A program made the position numbers and the translations under genes. A stretch of DNA of 64,000 bases from Pyropia yezoensis (Eukaryota; Rhodophyta; Bangiophyceae; Bangiales; Bangiaceae). How positions within the stretch are numbered: position 1 is the first letter of the stretch; each line of letters starts with the position of its first letter. Location of the stretch: assembly GCA_009829735.1 (NCBI GenBank), contig CM020618.1, positions 37,424,894-37,488,893 on the forward strand, in the 5' to 3' direction. The notes under the pieces were generated by a model that did not search any database, was not told the DNA's origin, and saw only the letters and a list, made by a program, of their open reading frames with translations. Shown in pieces: positions 20,815 through 31,713 of the stretch.

Positions 20815-21393
20815 CGGGCGGTGGAGCTGGAGCGGGCGGTCCGGTCGCTGCGGGCCGAGGTGGGGGTGCTGCGGAACGTGATGAGCGCGAGCTTTGACCT
20901 GCAGATGGACATCCAGCGGGCCATCCGCCAGGAAGTGGCCGCCGCCCTCACCGTCGCGGCCACCGCGCAGGTGAGGGGGGGGGGGCGCGCAGCGGCGGCC
21001 ACCCCGGGCGTGCCGCCGCCACTGGCCGGCGTCGACGCCGCCAGTGGTGCCGGCAGCGACGGCAGCCGCGGCAGCAGCGGCGGCGGCGGCGACGACGGCG
21101 ACGGCGGGGGCGGTGGCGGCGGTGGCGGGGATGGCCCCCCCCCCCCCCCCCCCCCCGGTCCTCCCCCCCCCCCCCGCCCCCCCGCCGGGCACCTTGGCGG
21201 GCGCCCCCGGCTGGTTGGCGCCGGCGAGTGCACCGTCTGCCTGTGCGCCCCCGCCGACAGCCTCCTCTACGCGTGTGGCCACCTGTGCGTGTGCGCGGGG
21301 TGCGGGCGGGCGCTGCTCGCGGCGGGCGCCGCCTGCCCGCTGTGCCGCGCGCCCATCCGGGATGTGGTCCGCGCGTACGTGGTCGTCCCGTGA
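18890..21393 (+). CDS. RING-type E3 ubiquitin ligase, two exons
   Basis: Exon 1 runs 18890-19126 and ends ..IRELWLLREQ; intron 19127-19584 (GTGCGT...CTAG); exon 2 runs 19585-21393 and begins ARLQVAERRFVNDLHRVL, phase 0. Splicing joins two halves of a helix. Exon 2 has a helical stretch (VRSLRAEVGVLRNVM, then DLQMDIQRAIRQEVAAAL) and a C-terminal RING (CTVCLCAPADSLLYACGHLC, then CGRALL and CPLCRAPI, 21229-21360). Helix plus RING matches a plant/algal family of RING proteins with a conserved MQxxLQRSIRQEVAAAL helix. It should recruit an E2 enzyme; the substrate is unknown. Long Gly/Ala/Pro stretches separate the ordered parts. The start at 18890 is a guess, since the frame is open back to 18224 in GC-rich sequence. 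Confidence 0.72.
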
Positions 21394-22022
21394 GCGGGTG
21401 GGGGCGGGGGGGGGGTGGTGGGGTGGGGTGGGGGGGTGGTTTGGGGGGACGGGGGGGGGGGGGCGGGGGGGGGGGGGAAGGAGGAAGGGCGGGCGGCCCC
21501 CACCCTGCGGGGGGGGGGGGTTGGGGAGTGGAGGGGGGGAGTGGGGGGCGCGGCGGCCCGCTCTCTCTTCTCGCCCTGGTGGGTGCCTCGTGCTCTGGGA
21601 GTGGGGCTCCGTCGCCGCCGCCTCTGCGGACTGTTTTTTTTTTCTGGTGGGGTAGTGGAGGGGGGGGGTGGGGGGGGAAGGGGTCCAGTAGTTTTGGGCG
21701 GCGGCCACGGGGGGCGGGCGGGGGGTCGGATGGCAGACGGCACGAGGGCGTGGAGGGGGGGGACGACCCGACCGCCCGCGCACCCACGTATTGTATGTAT
21801 GAACCAAGGAGCCGCGGCACCGCCGCGGGGCTGGGTGCAGGCAGCGCCCTCCCTCCCCCCCCCCGCACCTAGTCTGGCCGCCCCGTCCCCACCTAGGGGT
21901 CACCCCCCCCCCCCCCCCCCCCCCCCCCGCCGCCGCCGCCACGCGGCCGCCGCGGGCCTCCCCCCCCCGCCGCCACCGCACGTGCCGCGCGTCGGTGCCG
22001 CGGCGCCGCCACGGGGAGTGGT

Positions 22023-22056
<34 letters not shown>

Positions 22057-22511
22057 GGGGGGGGGGGGGGCACCCGCCGCGGCCGCGTCGTCGTTGGCCG
22101 ACCCGCGGGCGGCCGTCCCCCCCCCCCCACCCCCGTCCCTCCCTCCCTCTCCCCGGCAGGGGGGGGTGGGAAGCGGGATGATTGATGGGGGGGTGACGCG
22201 GGGGGGGGGGGGGGGGGTGTGCCACGCTCCCCGCCCCCCAACCCCGGTGCGGCGGCCTACCGCGTCTGCCGCCGCCGCCGCCTCGCCGACGGCCATGCGC
22301 GGCGCGTGGGGCACACCGACGGGTCGGCGGCGGGGGGGGGCTCTGCTCCTGCTCTTTTTTTTTTCTCCGCCCCCATCCCGCCGCGCGTCCAACCCCGCGG
22401 ACCGCCGCGCCCAGGCCCGTGGCCTGGCCCCCCACGACGGCGGCACCCGCCCCGTCCCGCCGCGCCGGCCGGTACGCCGGCGCGGGGGGGGAGGTGCCGC
22501 GGCACCCCCAC

Positions 22512-22559
22512 CGCCCGCCCGCCCGCCCGCCCGCCCGCCCGCCCGCCCGCCCGCCCGCC
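22512..22559. repeat. (CCCG)n tetranucleotide repeat, ~12 copies
   Basis: A nearly pure run of cccg units lying in the gene-free homopolymer region. It is probably length-polymorphic. Confidence 0.9.
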
Positions 22560-23122
22560 GCTGCCCCCCCCCCCGGTGGGGTCCGCCGTCGGCCCGTGGC
22601 GCCCCCCCCCCCCCCAGAGCTCCCCAAACCCCTGCCTCCCCCCCCACTCGGGCGACCGCCCCGCCCTCCCCCCCACCCGCCGCCGCACCGCCGCACCACC
22701 GCACCCGCGCACCTCCGCACCACCGACCACCGCCGCTGTCGCCTGCGGCCGGCCACCCCCCGCGCCACGCCGGCGGCGGCACAAGCACCCCCCGCGCTGG
22801 GATGGGGAGAGGGGTGTGGCGGGCGGCAGCACCGCAGCGGGGGGTCCCCGTTCCCCGCTATGGACAGGGGGGGGGGGGGCGCGCGGGGGGGGTGCCCCCC
22901 CCCGGGCTGGGCGGCCGTCGCCGGCCAGCCAGTGCCGCCGCCGTGCCGCCCGCGGCACGCGCAGGGGCGGGAAGGCGAGCGGGTGTGGGCGGGGCGGCGG
23001 CGGCATGACCGCAGGGGGGGTTGGGGGACGCAAGGGGGGCGGGGGGGGGGGGGGGGGGAAGGGCGCCCCCCCCCGCGCCCCCCCCCCCCCCCCCCACCCC
23101 CGCCCGCCGGGGTCCCGGCCGC

Positions 23123-23125
<3 letters not shown>

Positions 23126-23172
<47 letters not shown>
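23126..23172. repeat. 47-base poly(C) tract
   Basis: An uninterrupted run of C on the + strand, the longest homopolymer in the window. It could form an i-motif or G-quadruplex, and its assembled length is unreliable. Confidence 0.85.
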
Positions 23173-23173
<1 letters not shown>

Positions 23174-23245
23174 CCGGCACTGCCGCGGTGACCGCCGCCA
23201 CCACCGCCACCGCCGCGGCCGACGGCCAGGCGGGCGGGGGGCGTC

Positions 23246-23316
23246 TCAGCCGCCCTTCCCAGCGGCAATGGTGCCCGCGGCGGGGGGCCACGTGCCCCCC
23301 GCGCCGCCGCCGCTGC

Positions 23317-23364
<48 letters not shown>

Positions 23365-26300
23365 ACCCACGCGGGCCGCCGCTGACGCTGGCGGCGGGGG
23401 GAGACGGCGGCGGGGACCGCGGCGGCGGCGGCCGCGTCGCCGACGGGGACGGCCCGGCCGCCGACGCGGCCGCGTCGGCGGCGGCCGCCAGCCGGCCGCC
23501 CCCCCCCTGCGGCGGCGGCCCGGCAGCGGCGGCGCCGTTGCCCCCCCCGCGCCCGGCTGGCCACGCGTCGTCGGTGCCCCCCGTGACGGCGCGCCGCGCC
23601 GCCCTCTCCGCTGCCTCGCCGCCGTCCGCCGGCTGCCCCGCCGCCCCGCCCCCCCGCCGCAGGGGATGGCCCCCATCCTCCGTCGGCGGCGGCTGGCCCC
23701 CGCCCCCGCCAGCCGCGCCACGGGCCTCCCCGCCCTGCGCCGCGCCGGCCGCCCCGTCTTGCGCTGCTGCGCCCGCCAGCACCAGCGGCGGCGGGGCGTC
23801 GTCGTCGACCATGGGGGCTGCCCCCGTCGCCGCCGCCGCCGCCGCAGACGGTGGCGGCGGCGGCGGCGGCGGCGGCGTGGCCGACGCGGGCGCCCGCGGC
23901 GACGGCACGGCCGACGGGGGCGGCATGGGCGACGGCACCGCACCCCACTCCCCCGCCGCGTCGGAGCCGTCCCCGACACACCCGTCCACGCTGCCGTCGG
24001 CCTCCCGCGGCGCGCCGCCGACGCCGCCGCCGCCGCGCAGCGGCGGCAGCGGCGGCGGCGGCGGCAGCCGGTCGCCGCCCCCCCGCTCTCGCTCCCAGCT
24101 CCGGTCCTCCCCCAGACCGTGGCCGTCGTGGGGGGTGGCGGGGGGGTGGTAGTGGCGGCGGCGGCGGGCCGCCCCCCCCTCCCCCTCCCCCTCCCCTCGC
24201 CCTTCCTCCTCCCCCTCTCCCTCCCCCCCCCACTCCCCCGCCCCCTCCCCCGCCCCCTCCCCCTCCCCGCCGCCGCCGCCCACCTCCCGCCGCATCGCCA
24301 GGAGCGCCGCGTTGGCCGGCGCCACCGCCAGCCCCGCGGCGGCGGCGGCGGCCGCGTCGGCCCGCCGGCCCGCCGCGATGAGCGCCGCGACGCGCCGCAC
24401 GTGCGCGCGGGGCCAGGCGCCGTCGAGCCGCAGCGCCGCGTCCGCGTCGGCGAGCGCCGCGTCGGCGTTGCCGTCGTGCAGGTGGGCGAGCGAGCGGTTG
24501 CCGTACAGCGCCACCCGCAGGCGCAGGTGGGGCGGCGGCAGCGGCGGGGTGGCCGTGGGAGCGGCGGGGGGGGGGGGGTGGTGGCCGACGAGAAGGGATG
24601 GGGCGGCGGCGGGGGGGGGGGGACGCGGGGGGGGGGAGGGGGGGACGGGCGACCGCGGAGACGGGAGCGGCGACGGCGGCAGCGCGGCAATGGCGGCGGG
24701 GAGGGCGCCCGCCGCGAGCGGCAGCGACGACACCCGCCGCGGCCGCGCGCCCGGCCGGCCCGACGCGGGGGGGGGGCCGCCTCCGCCCGGCCACATGGAG
24801 GGGGTGCGCCGCGGCAGCCGCCGCCGCCGGATGGGCGGCGGGGGGGACCGGGGGGGCGCCCGCAGGCACCCGCCGCCGTCCCGGCTGCCGCTCCCGCGGG
24901 CGGGCCGGTCGCCGCTGCCGCCCCTGCCGCCGCCGCCGCCGCCGCCGCTGCCGCCACCGCCGCCGCCATTGGCAGTGGCGTCCCCGCCGCCGCCGTCGGC
25001 TCCCGGCGCGTGGTGCAGCAGCCGGGACACGCGGCCGGCGAGGGAGCGGAAGCCCGCCTTGGCGGCTGTGGGGGTGGTGGGGGTCCCGCCCTTGCCCCCC
25101 CCCCCCTCTGCTGCCGGCGCGGCACGCCCCCCCCCCCCGGGGGGGCCCCCGTCGCCGCCCCCAGTGGCGACGCCACCGGCGACGCCGCCGCCGGCGGCAG
25201 CAGCACCGCCGCGGCGGTCGCGGCGGCCACGTCCTCGGCCGACGGGCGGCGGAAGCGGCGGCCGCCACCGTCGTGGCGGCTCCGGTCGGCGCTGCTGCCG
25301 CTGTCGCGGCCGCCGCCGCCGCCGCCGCCGCGGTCGCCGCGGTCGCCCCGGTTGCCGCCGCTCCCCCGCCGGCTGGGGATGCACGCGCTCCACAGGCCGC
25401 TGGCGTGGTGCCGCCGCCCGGCGGGCGCCGCCGCCGCCGCCGACGGCGTCAGCGTCAGCGGCAGCGGCGACGGCGACGGCGTGCCGGCAACGGCGGGGGG
25501 GGGGGACGGCCCGCCGTGGATGGCCACCGTCGACGTTGTTGCCGTGGACGGGGGGGCCTCGGGGGGGAGCGGGGGGGGAGTGTGCAGGCCCAGCCGATGA
25601 AACACGGACCGCCCGCGCGGAGCGGCGGCCGCCACGGGCGGGGTGGCCAACGCCGCGGCGGCAGTGGCGGTGGCGGTGGCGGTATAGGGGGGGGGGGCAC
25701 TCTGGGGAAGTGCGCCTCCGCCCACGTCCCCGCCGACGGCCCCCGGCAGCGGCAGCTCCAGCGGCGGCGGTCGAGGCGGTGGCGACAACGACCGGTCGGC
25801 CGCCGCCGCTGTGGCCGCCAGCGGCGGCACGGTCACCATGTCGCCGCCATTGGCAAAGGCCGCAGGGGGAAGCCCCCCCCCCCCCCCCGCCACAACACCG
25901 GGGGCGGCGGCGGCGGCCGCCGCCGCCGCCGCCGCCGCGGTGGCGGCGGCGCCCGCGGCGGCGCGCTGCCGCTGCCGCTCCACCCGCGCGGCGCTGACGT
26001 CGAGCGCCCCCAGGGCGACGGTGTAGAGCATCTCCGCGTCGGCCCAGCGGTGGTCGGCGACCGCCGCGTTCCCCCGCGCCTTGCACAGGGCGGCGAGGAG
26101 CGGGGGCGCCCCCCCCCTGAGGGCCCGCTGCACAAACACAAACACCCGCTCCACCGCCGCCGCCGGGCGGGGGGCGTCGTGGCTCAGCCCCCGCAGGAGG
26201 AGGAGCTCCTTGTCCCCCCCCGCGTAGGCGGCGTGCAGGCGCACCGAGTGGGAGGGCGGCACCACCACGTCCCGCTTGCCGTGGAGGAAGAGGGCGGGCA

Positions 26301-26666
26301 GGCGGGCGACGGCGGGCGACGCGGCGGCCGCGGCGGGGACCAGGTCCGCCACGTCCCACCCCGCCCGGGACCGCACCGCCCGCCGCACGGCGCGGGTGCC
26401 CACAGACGTGACCAGCCGGCGGGGCACCCCGGCGGGCAGCGGCATGGCCGCCACCAGGTGGGCCGCGAGCGCCCCAAACGAGTGGAACGCCGAGTCCGCC
26501 ACCACCCCCGCCACCCCCGACCGCGCCGAGCGGCCGGCGTAGAGGAGGGCGGTGGCGGCGCCCATGCTGTGCCCGTAGAGCACAATCGCCGACGCCTTGG
26601 CGCCGGGGGGGGGGGGCTGCCCCGCGGCGGGCGGCACCCAGCCCCCGCCGCCGCCGCTGCCGCCGC

Positions 26667-26697
<31 letters not shown>

Positions 26698-27375
26698 GCC
26701 GCCACCCCCGCCGCCGCCGTCGTCGCCATCATCCACCGTGGCGCCCGTCCACAGGTACCGCACCGCGGCCGCCACGTCCTCCTGCTCCAGCACCCCTAGC
26801 GAGATGTACTCGCCGTCCGAGCGGCCAGAGCCCGAAAAGTCGAGCGCAAACAGGGACACCCCATAGGGGAGGAGGACCGGCGCCAGCGCCCGCGCCTCCA
26901 CCCGACACGAGCTGTTGCCGTGGCAGTAGATGACGGCGGGGAGGAGCTCTGCCGACGACGGGTGGGCAGACGCGCCCGCCGGCGGGGGCGCCCGCAGGGA
27001 CGGGGTGGCGGGGGGCCCCCCGCCCCCCGCAGCGGCGCCGTCGGCGGCCGCCGCCGCCCCCGCCGCCGGTGCCGCCCCCACCGCCGCCGCCGCCGCCGCC
27101 GCGGACGCCGCGTCATCGGCGGCAGCGTCGGCGGTGGCGGCGGCCCACGGGGAGGACCGCCCCCCCCCCCGGGGCACATAGTGCGAGGCGGCCAGCCGGA
27201 GCCCCCGCCGGTTGACCAGCGCCACGTCCAGCCGGTCCACCCGCGCGCCGGCGGTGACAAAGGTGGGCGGCCCGAGCTCGGCGGTCGTGTAGGACGCCCG
27301 CGGCGGCCGGATGACCGCCGCGGCAAGAGCCGCGATGCCGTCGGAGGAGAGGGCGTCGGCGGCGTCGAGGCCCAT
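23246..27375 (-). CDS. Alpha/beta-hydrolase fused to TPR repeats (frame change inside)
   Basis: ATG 27375 opens an alpha/beta-hydrolase: a VIYCHGNSS oxyanion strand, nucleophile elbow YGHSMGA (S270), acid in HGKRDVVVPP (D369) and His in GLSHDAP (H399). The lid region carries a poly-Gly insert. Residues ~432-462 form the first TPR (KARGNAAVADHRWADAEMLYTVAL). The matching second and third TPRs (ALYGNRSLAHLHDGNADAALADADAAL, then AHVRRVAALIAAGRRADA) appear near 24290-24535 in a different - strand frame that ends at 23246. An intron or a homopolymer indel must lie in the ~1.4 kb low-complexity stretch between. The hydrolase resembles the BAAT/ABHD17-like serine hydrolases; TPRs of this kind bind chaperone tails. 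A co-chaperone-linked hydrolase is inferred. The 3' limit is uncertain. Confidence 0.65.
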
Positions 27376-29265
27376 GGTTGGGGGGGGGGGGGGGGGGCGG
27401 GGGGGGGGGGGGTTGGGGCCGCCGGAGGGGGGGTGGGGGAAATGCGAGGCGGCGCGCAGCGCACGTCTGCCCCTGCGGTTGGGGCAATGGACACGCACAC
27501 ACCCCCCCCCGCGCGCCCACCGACGCCCACACCCCACCCCCGCCGGGCGCTCCCCACCCCCCTCCCCCCCTGGAGCACACCTGCCTCTCCTATCGACGCG
27601 GCGCTCGGAGGGGCGTCGCCTCGGGAGGGGAGGCGGCAACGAGGGTGGCCCAGTGGGGAGGGGGGGGGGGGGGAACAGGTGAGGAGAGCAGGGCCCTGGG
27701 GGGGCGGGGCGGGGGGGGGGGGGGGGGGGGGTGGTGGTGGTGGTGGTGGTATTTCGCAGGCGCGGGCGCGGGTGCCGGTCCGAGAAGTGAGGAGGGCGGG
27801 TGCGAGGGGATGGGGGGTGCGGGCGCGGCACCGCTGCGGTGCGTACGAGACCACCACCGGCAATGCGGGAGAGGGGGCGGGCGCCCCGCGGTAGGAGGGG
27901 GGGGGGGGTAGGAGGGTGCGGGGAACGCGAGACGGAAAAAAACGGCGATGACAAGAGCGAGAATGGGGGGGGCAGCGACGGCCGCGGTGACGGGGGTGGG
28001 GGGGAGGGCGGCCGGACGATAGCTGGCGGCTCCCCGCCGTACGGGGCGCACGCACACGCCACCGCACACACCCGGCGCGCACCGTCACGGTGGCACACAG
28101 GCACCGTCACGAGTGGCGGGCGTCGCCTTGGCGGCGCGCGAGAGTTGGGGGGGGGGGGGGGGGGGGGAGACGACGACCCCCCCAGGTGGTGTGACGCGCG
28201 CGCGCCGACACCGCGCCACGAACGGCGCAGGCGTCGGCCGGTGGCAGCCGCAGCACACGCCCACCCACCCACACACGCGACACCGTCAATGGGGGGGAGG
28301 GAGGGGTGGCAGCAGCCGGCGGCTCGTGAAAGAACCGCTCGGTAGAGGGGCGCGCCAGCGGCACCCGCGTGGGCGGGGGGGCGTCGTAGTCGTCAGGACT
28401 TTTCGCCCACACCCTTCCCAAGCCTCCCGATTGAGGGAGGGGGTGGTCGTCTGTAGGGGTATGGAAAGGCCGATAGCTAACGAATGTGGGTGCGCACCGA
28501 ATCGGAGTATGTACTGTACAGTAGGTACTGGGGGGGGGCCCACCGGTGGGGGGGGATGGGAAACGGACAGGAACGAGACGACAGGGGGAGCAAGAGACAG
28601 AGAGGGGCGAGAGCGCGAAACGGCACAGACCACACGACGACAGAGCTGCAGCCAGCTGGCGGGGCCCCCGCACCGACGGGGCCACCGCTCCGGCTGTGAG
28701 GGGGGGGGCGCTGCCAGCGGGCCCGGCGCACCGTGTGACCCCGGTCCCTGCAACGTGCACGCACCGCGAGGCCGGCAAGATTTTGGGCGCCCGCCGTCGG
28801 CCGCCGTCGGCGGCAGCGCACGCTTGCTGCCGCCGCCGGTGCACGGCTGGTCGGCCAATCGGGCCCCGCCGCCCGACGGTCCCGCTCGTTTTGGGATTGG
28901 CGGCGGAGCACGACTGAAAGTGTACAGGCCTGGCACACAGGTATCGTGGTCACTTTCCGTTTGTGGGTGGAGGAGTTCGTCCCAGTGGGAGGCGATCTCC
29001 CGCCGAATGGCCTGAGCGTTTGCGGTACTTGGAAGGTCACTGCGTTCCACCACCTGATGCGCCGCGCGCATTCCACGTGTGCCTCTTTCCCGGTGGCGTC
29101 CGCCGACCTGTGTATGTATCAAGGCCCGACAGACCGGCCTGCGGGGGACGCTGCAGCGGCCGCCGTACCAGACCGTCTTGCCCCTCCCTTCCCTTTCAGC
29201 GGGTGCGTACTGTCATCTCCACCGAGGACTGTGGTACTCCTCGCCGGCGTCCCCGTCACGCCGTC
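27376..29265. other. Intergenic, divergent promoter region
   Basis: 1.9 kb between the hydrolase-TPR start (-) and the aldo/keto reductase start (+). G-runs lie at 27379-27412 and 27700-27731. A perfect 12-bp palindrome, TACTGTACAGTA, is at 28512-28523. No gene is supported on either strand. Confidence 0.5.
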
Positions 29266-30569
29266 ATGGCGGCTTTTGCGGCGCCGCTGCCGCCGCCCCC
29301 CTGCCGTGGTGGGGCGCGCGGCGCCGGCGGGCGGCGCCGGTTCCTCGGCCGCCCCCCCGCCCGCGGGGTGCCCCCCCCGTCGAGCCGCCGGCGGGTGACC
29401 CCCGCGGTGGGCCACCCCCCCACGGTGGGCCCCCAGCGGCCGTGCGCCTCTTCCACCCCCCCCCCCCCCCCCCGGCGTCCCCCTCGTCCCCCCCTCCCGC
29501 ACCGGTGCGGCCCTTGACGGTGCGGACGCTGGGCACGTCGGGGCTGGTCGTCTCGGCGCGGGGCGCTGGGACCATTGGGTGGGGTGACCCCCGCCGCGGC
29601 TACGGCACCCGCACGACCCGCCGGGACCTGGCGGCGGCGTACGAGGTGCTGCTGGCGGGGGGCGTCTCCTTCCTCGACACTGCCGAGGTGTATGGCTACC
29701 AGTCCATCCCCGAAGGCGCGTCGGCCGAGTGCCTCCTTGGGGGGATGGCCCTCCCCGCGGCGGCGCCCTCCTCCCCCGTCATTGGCACCAAATTTTTTCC
29801 CGTCCCGTGGACGGCCGCGCTGGTGGGGGGGGGCGTCCGTGCCGGCCGCGGGGCGGTCGTCGACGCCCTCCGCGCGTCGCTGGCGCGGCTGGACATGCCG
29901 GCGGTGGACCTCTACTCCATCCACTTTCCCCTTCCGTACTGGGGTGGCGAGGCCGCGTTGGTGGACGGCCTCGCCGCCGCGCGTGATGAGGGCCTCCTCC
30001 GCGCGGTGGGGGTGTGCAACTACGACGCGCCGGCGGTGGGCCGCATTGCGTCGCGGCTGCGCTCTGTGGGCCTGACGCCGACGACCAACCAGGTGGCCTA
30101 CTCCCTCCTCGACCGCCGTGCCGAGACGTCTGGCACGGTCGAGGCGTGTGGGGAGGCGGGCGTGACAGTTGTGGCGCACACGCCCCTGGCGCGGGGGGTG
30201 CTCACCGGCCGCTCCCCCGACGCGCTCGAGGGGGCGGCCGCGGAAGAGGCGGCGTTTTGGCGCCCGCTGACGCAGCTGATGAAGCTGGTGGGCGCCTTTG
30301 AGGGGGGGGGGCGCGTCGATGTGACCGCCGCCCAGGTCGCCCTGAACTACCTTGTCGCAAAGGGCGCCCTCCCCATCGCGGGGGTGATGAACGAGGGCCA
30401 CGCCCGGGACGTGGTGGCGGCGGGGAACTGGGCGCTGGATGATAACAGTGTGGCCGTACTGGAGGAGAAGGCTCTCTACCTGCAGGCCACCAAGACGAAG
30501 CGATGGTGGGGTTGGGGAGGAGGGGGGGGCGGGGGCGGCACCCAAGGGGGTGGGGGAGGACGGTCGTAG
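29266..30569 (+). CDS. Aldo/keto reductase, probably plastid-targeted
   Basis: The catalytic tetrad of the AKR family is complete: Asp and Tyr in SFLDTAEVYG, Lys in VIGTKFFP, His in LYSIHFP. Later signatures also fit (GVCNYDAPAV; TTNQVAYSLLDR; VVAHTPLARGVLTG; AQVALNYLVAKGALPIAG). It should reduce aldehydes or ketones with NADPH; the substrate is unknown. The domain frame has no ATG before its middle. ATG 29266, in a good context, opens a different frame coding MAAFAAPLPPPP and an Arg/Ala/Pro-rich leader typical of a transit peptide. The two frames meet at an 18-C run (29456-29473), so a length error or slippage there is the simplest explanation. The protein ends in a Gly-rich tail, stop 30567-30569. 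It is related to plant plastid pyridoxal-reductase-like AKRs, but that is only a family guess. Confidence 0.8.
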
Positions 30570-31013
30570 GGCGAGACGCGGCAATCTCCCCCCCCATCTC
30601 CCCAGCGTCCGTCGGGGCCGCCAGGGTGCCCACCACCGGGGCCACCCCCCACGCCCAAGTGCTGCCTAAAACGGCCGCCATGCCGGCCGGCACGAGTAGC
30701 TACAGTACTGTATACCGCAGTGGTACCGGCGTGAGAACGGAGGAGAGGGAGGGGGGGGTGCAAGAAGCGAACCTTGCAGTGCCTGCGCTGCTGGTTCGTC
30801 GTTTCACCGTGCTCTGGGTCCGCTCCATGCGAGCCGCCTGTCCCGGCGACTTTTGGAAAGCACACATTTCAAAGCCTGCAACATACATATCTCGGCTCGA
30901 GCGTTCCCACAAAGATGATGACTCTCAAATCAGCCGCCTCATTTCGTTAAACAGTACAGAACAGCGGGGGGGGACAGAAGTATTCGATCACCGAGTGTCT
31001 ATTCTACTGACCC

Positions 31014-31051
31014 CCTCATTTCAGGCGATTCGCCTCATTTCAGGCGATTTT
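31014..31051. repeat. 19-bp tandem duplication
   Basis: cctcatttcaggcgattcg is followed directly by cctcatttcaggcgatttt. It lies just inside the left end of the inverted-repeat-bounded segment. Confidence 0.8.
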
Positions 31052-31268
31052 TGGGCGCCTTTTGTCGAGGTCTTCCGCTCGTCGGAGAAGAATTCTGACG
31101 CCAGAAATGGACACAGCGCAGTCTGTTTGCCCTGGGGGGAAACTGCGGAACCCCAAAGACGACAAAACGTCCTCGGTCGGCGACTTTTTTTGCGCCGCAG
31201 ACGCGCGCTCTGGCGTGGCAACAACCGCCCAAATCGCTGTAGAGACCATCCAGCAGGCAGGGTTGTTA

Positions 31269-31595
31269 GGGCATACCCACCCACGTGGACTAACGGGGAG
31301 ACTAAAACGAGGCGATATATTGGTTTTCGGTATTCAAGTCCTACTAACCTTTCGTCGCAGCTTGAAAATCACTTTAGCCAATCAGACGCGCGTATCCCCA
31401 CGCGCCCTATAGTCTGTTGACTATCGGTGTGACTAAAACTCGCTGCTTTGGTCACTCCGATAGTCCACGGACCAACGGGAGTCACCCTGGGCTTCATCTG
31501 ATTGGCTGTCGCTTCGTTACAAGAACATGCGATTTCGCTATATGTAACGTTACATTATAGTCCATTGTCGGATAGTCACGTTGGTGGGTACGCCC
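31269..31595. mobile_element. Tourist-like MITE (PIF/Harbinger type)
   Basis: A 327-bp element with terminal inverted repeats of about 23 bp that begin GGGCATACCCACCCACG on the left and GGGCGTACCCACCAACG on the reverse of the right end. It is flanked on both sides by TTA (31266-31268 and 31596-31598). A 3-bp TWA target duplication and TIRs starting GGG are hallmarks of PIF/Harbinger elements. It has no coding capacity. An internal 15-bp-arm hairpin lies at 31419-31433 and 31451-31465. Its base composition is lower in GC than the surroundings. Confidence 0.75.
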
Positions 31596-31657
31596 TTATA
31601 TTTCAAGAAACCATCGATCGTTAGTAAAGTTAGGCGATAATAATTAAAAGTATCAAA

Positions 31658-31713
31658 CGATAACTATCGCCACGTCTTCTGACAACCGATAACTATCGCC
31701 ACGTCTTCTGACA
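31658..31713. repeat. Two tandem copies of a 27-bp unit
   Basis: cgataactatcgccacgtct-type units at 31658-31684 and 31687-31713, period 29 bp, in the low-GC segment just outside the MITE. Confidence 0.85.

Larger units (their letters stand above)
21394..23245. other. Intergenic, homopolymer-rich, convergent
   Basis: 1.85 kb between two convergent genes, dominated by G-runs (21400-21770), C-runs (21903-21929; 23126-23172), CCG repeats and a (CCCG)n tract. Long open frames on both strands are all Gly/Pro/Ala/Arg repeats with no domain, so I call no gene. Confidence 0.5.

Noticed and set aside
20971-20992. Apparent GTGAGG...GCAG mini-intron in the RING gene
   Set aside because: 22 bases is too short for a usual intron, and its removal would put the RING out of frame.
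20146-22788. 880-codon - strand open frame
   Set aside because: It consists only of Gly/Pro/Arg/Ala repeats, is antisense to the RING gene over part of its length, and stays open because stops are rare at this GC.
22257-25268. 1003-codon - strand open frame
   Set aside because: It is an off-frame reading of the hydrolase-TPR gene and the homopolymer region; no domain.
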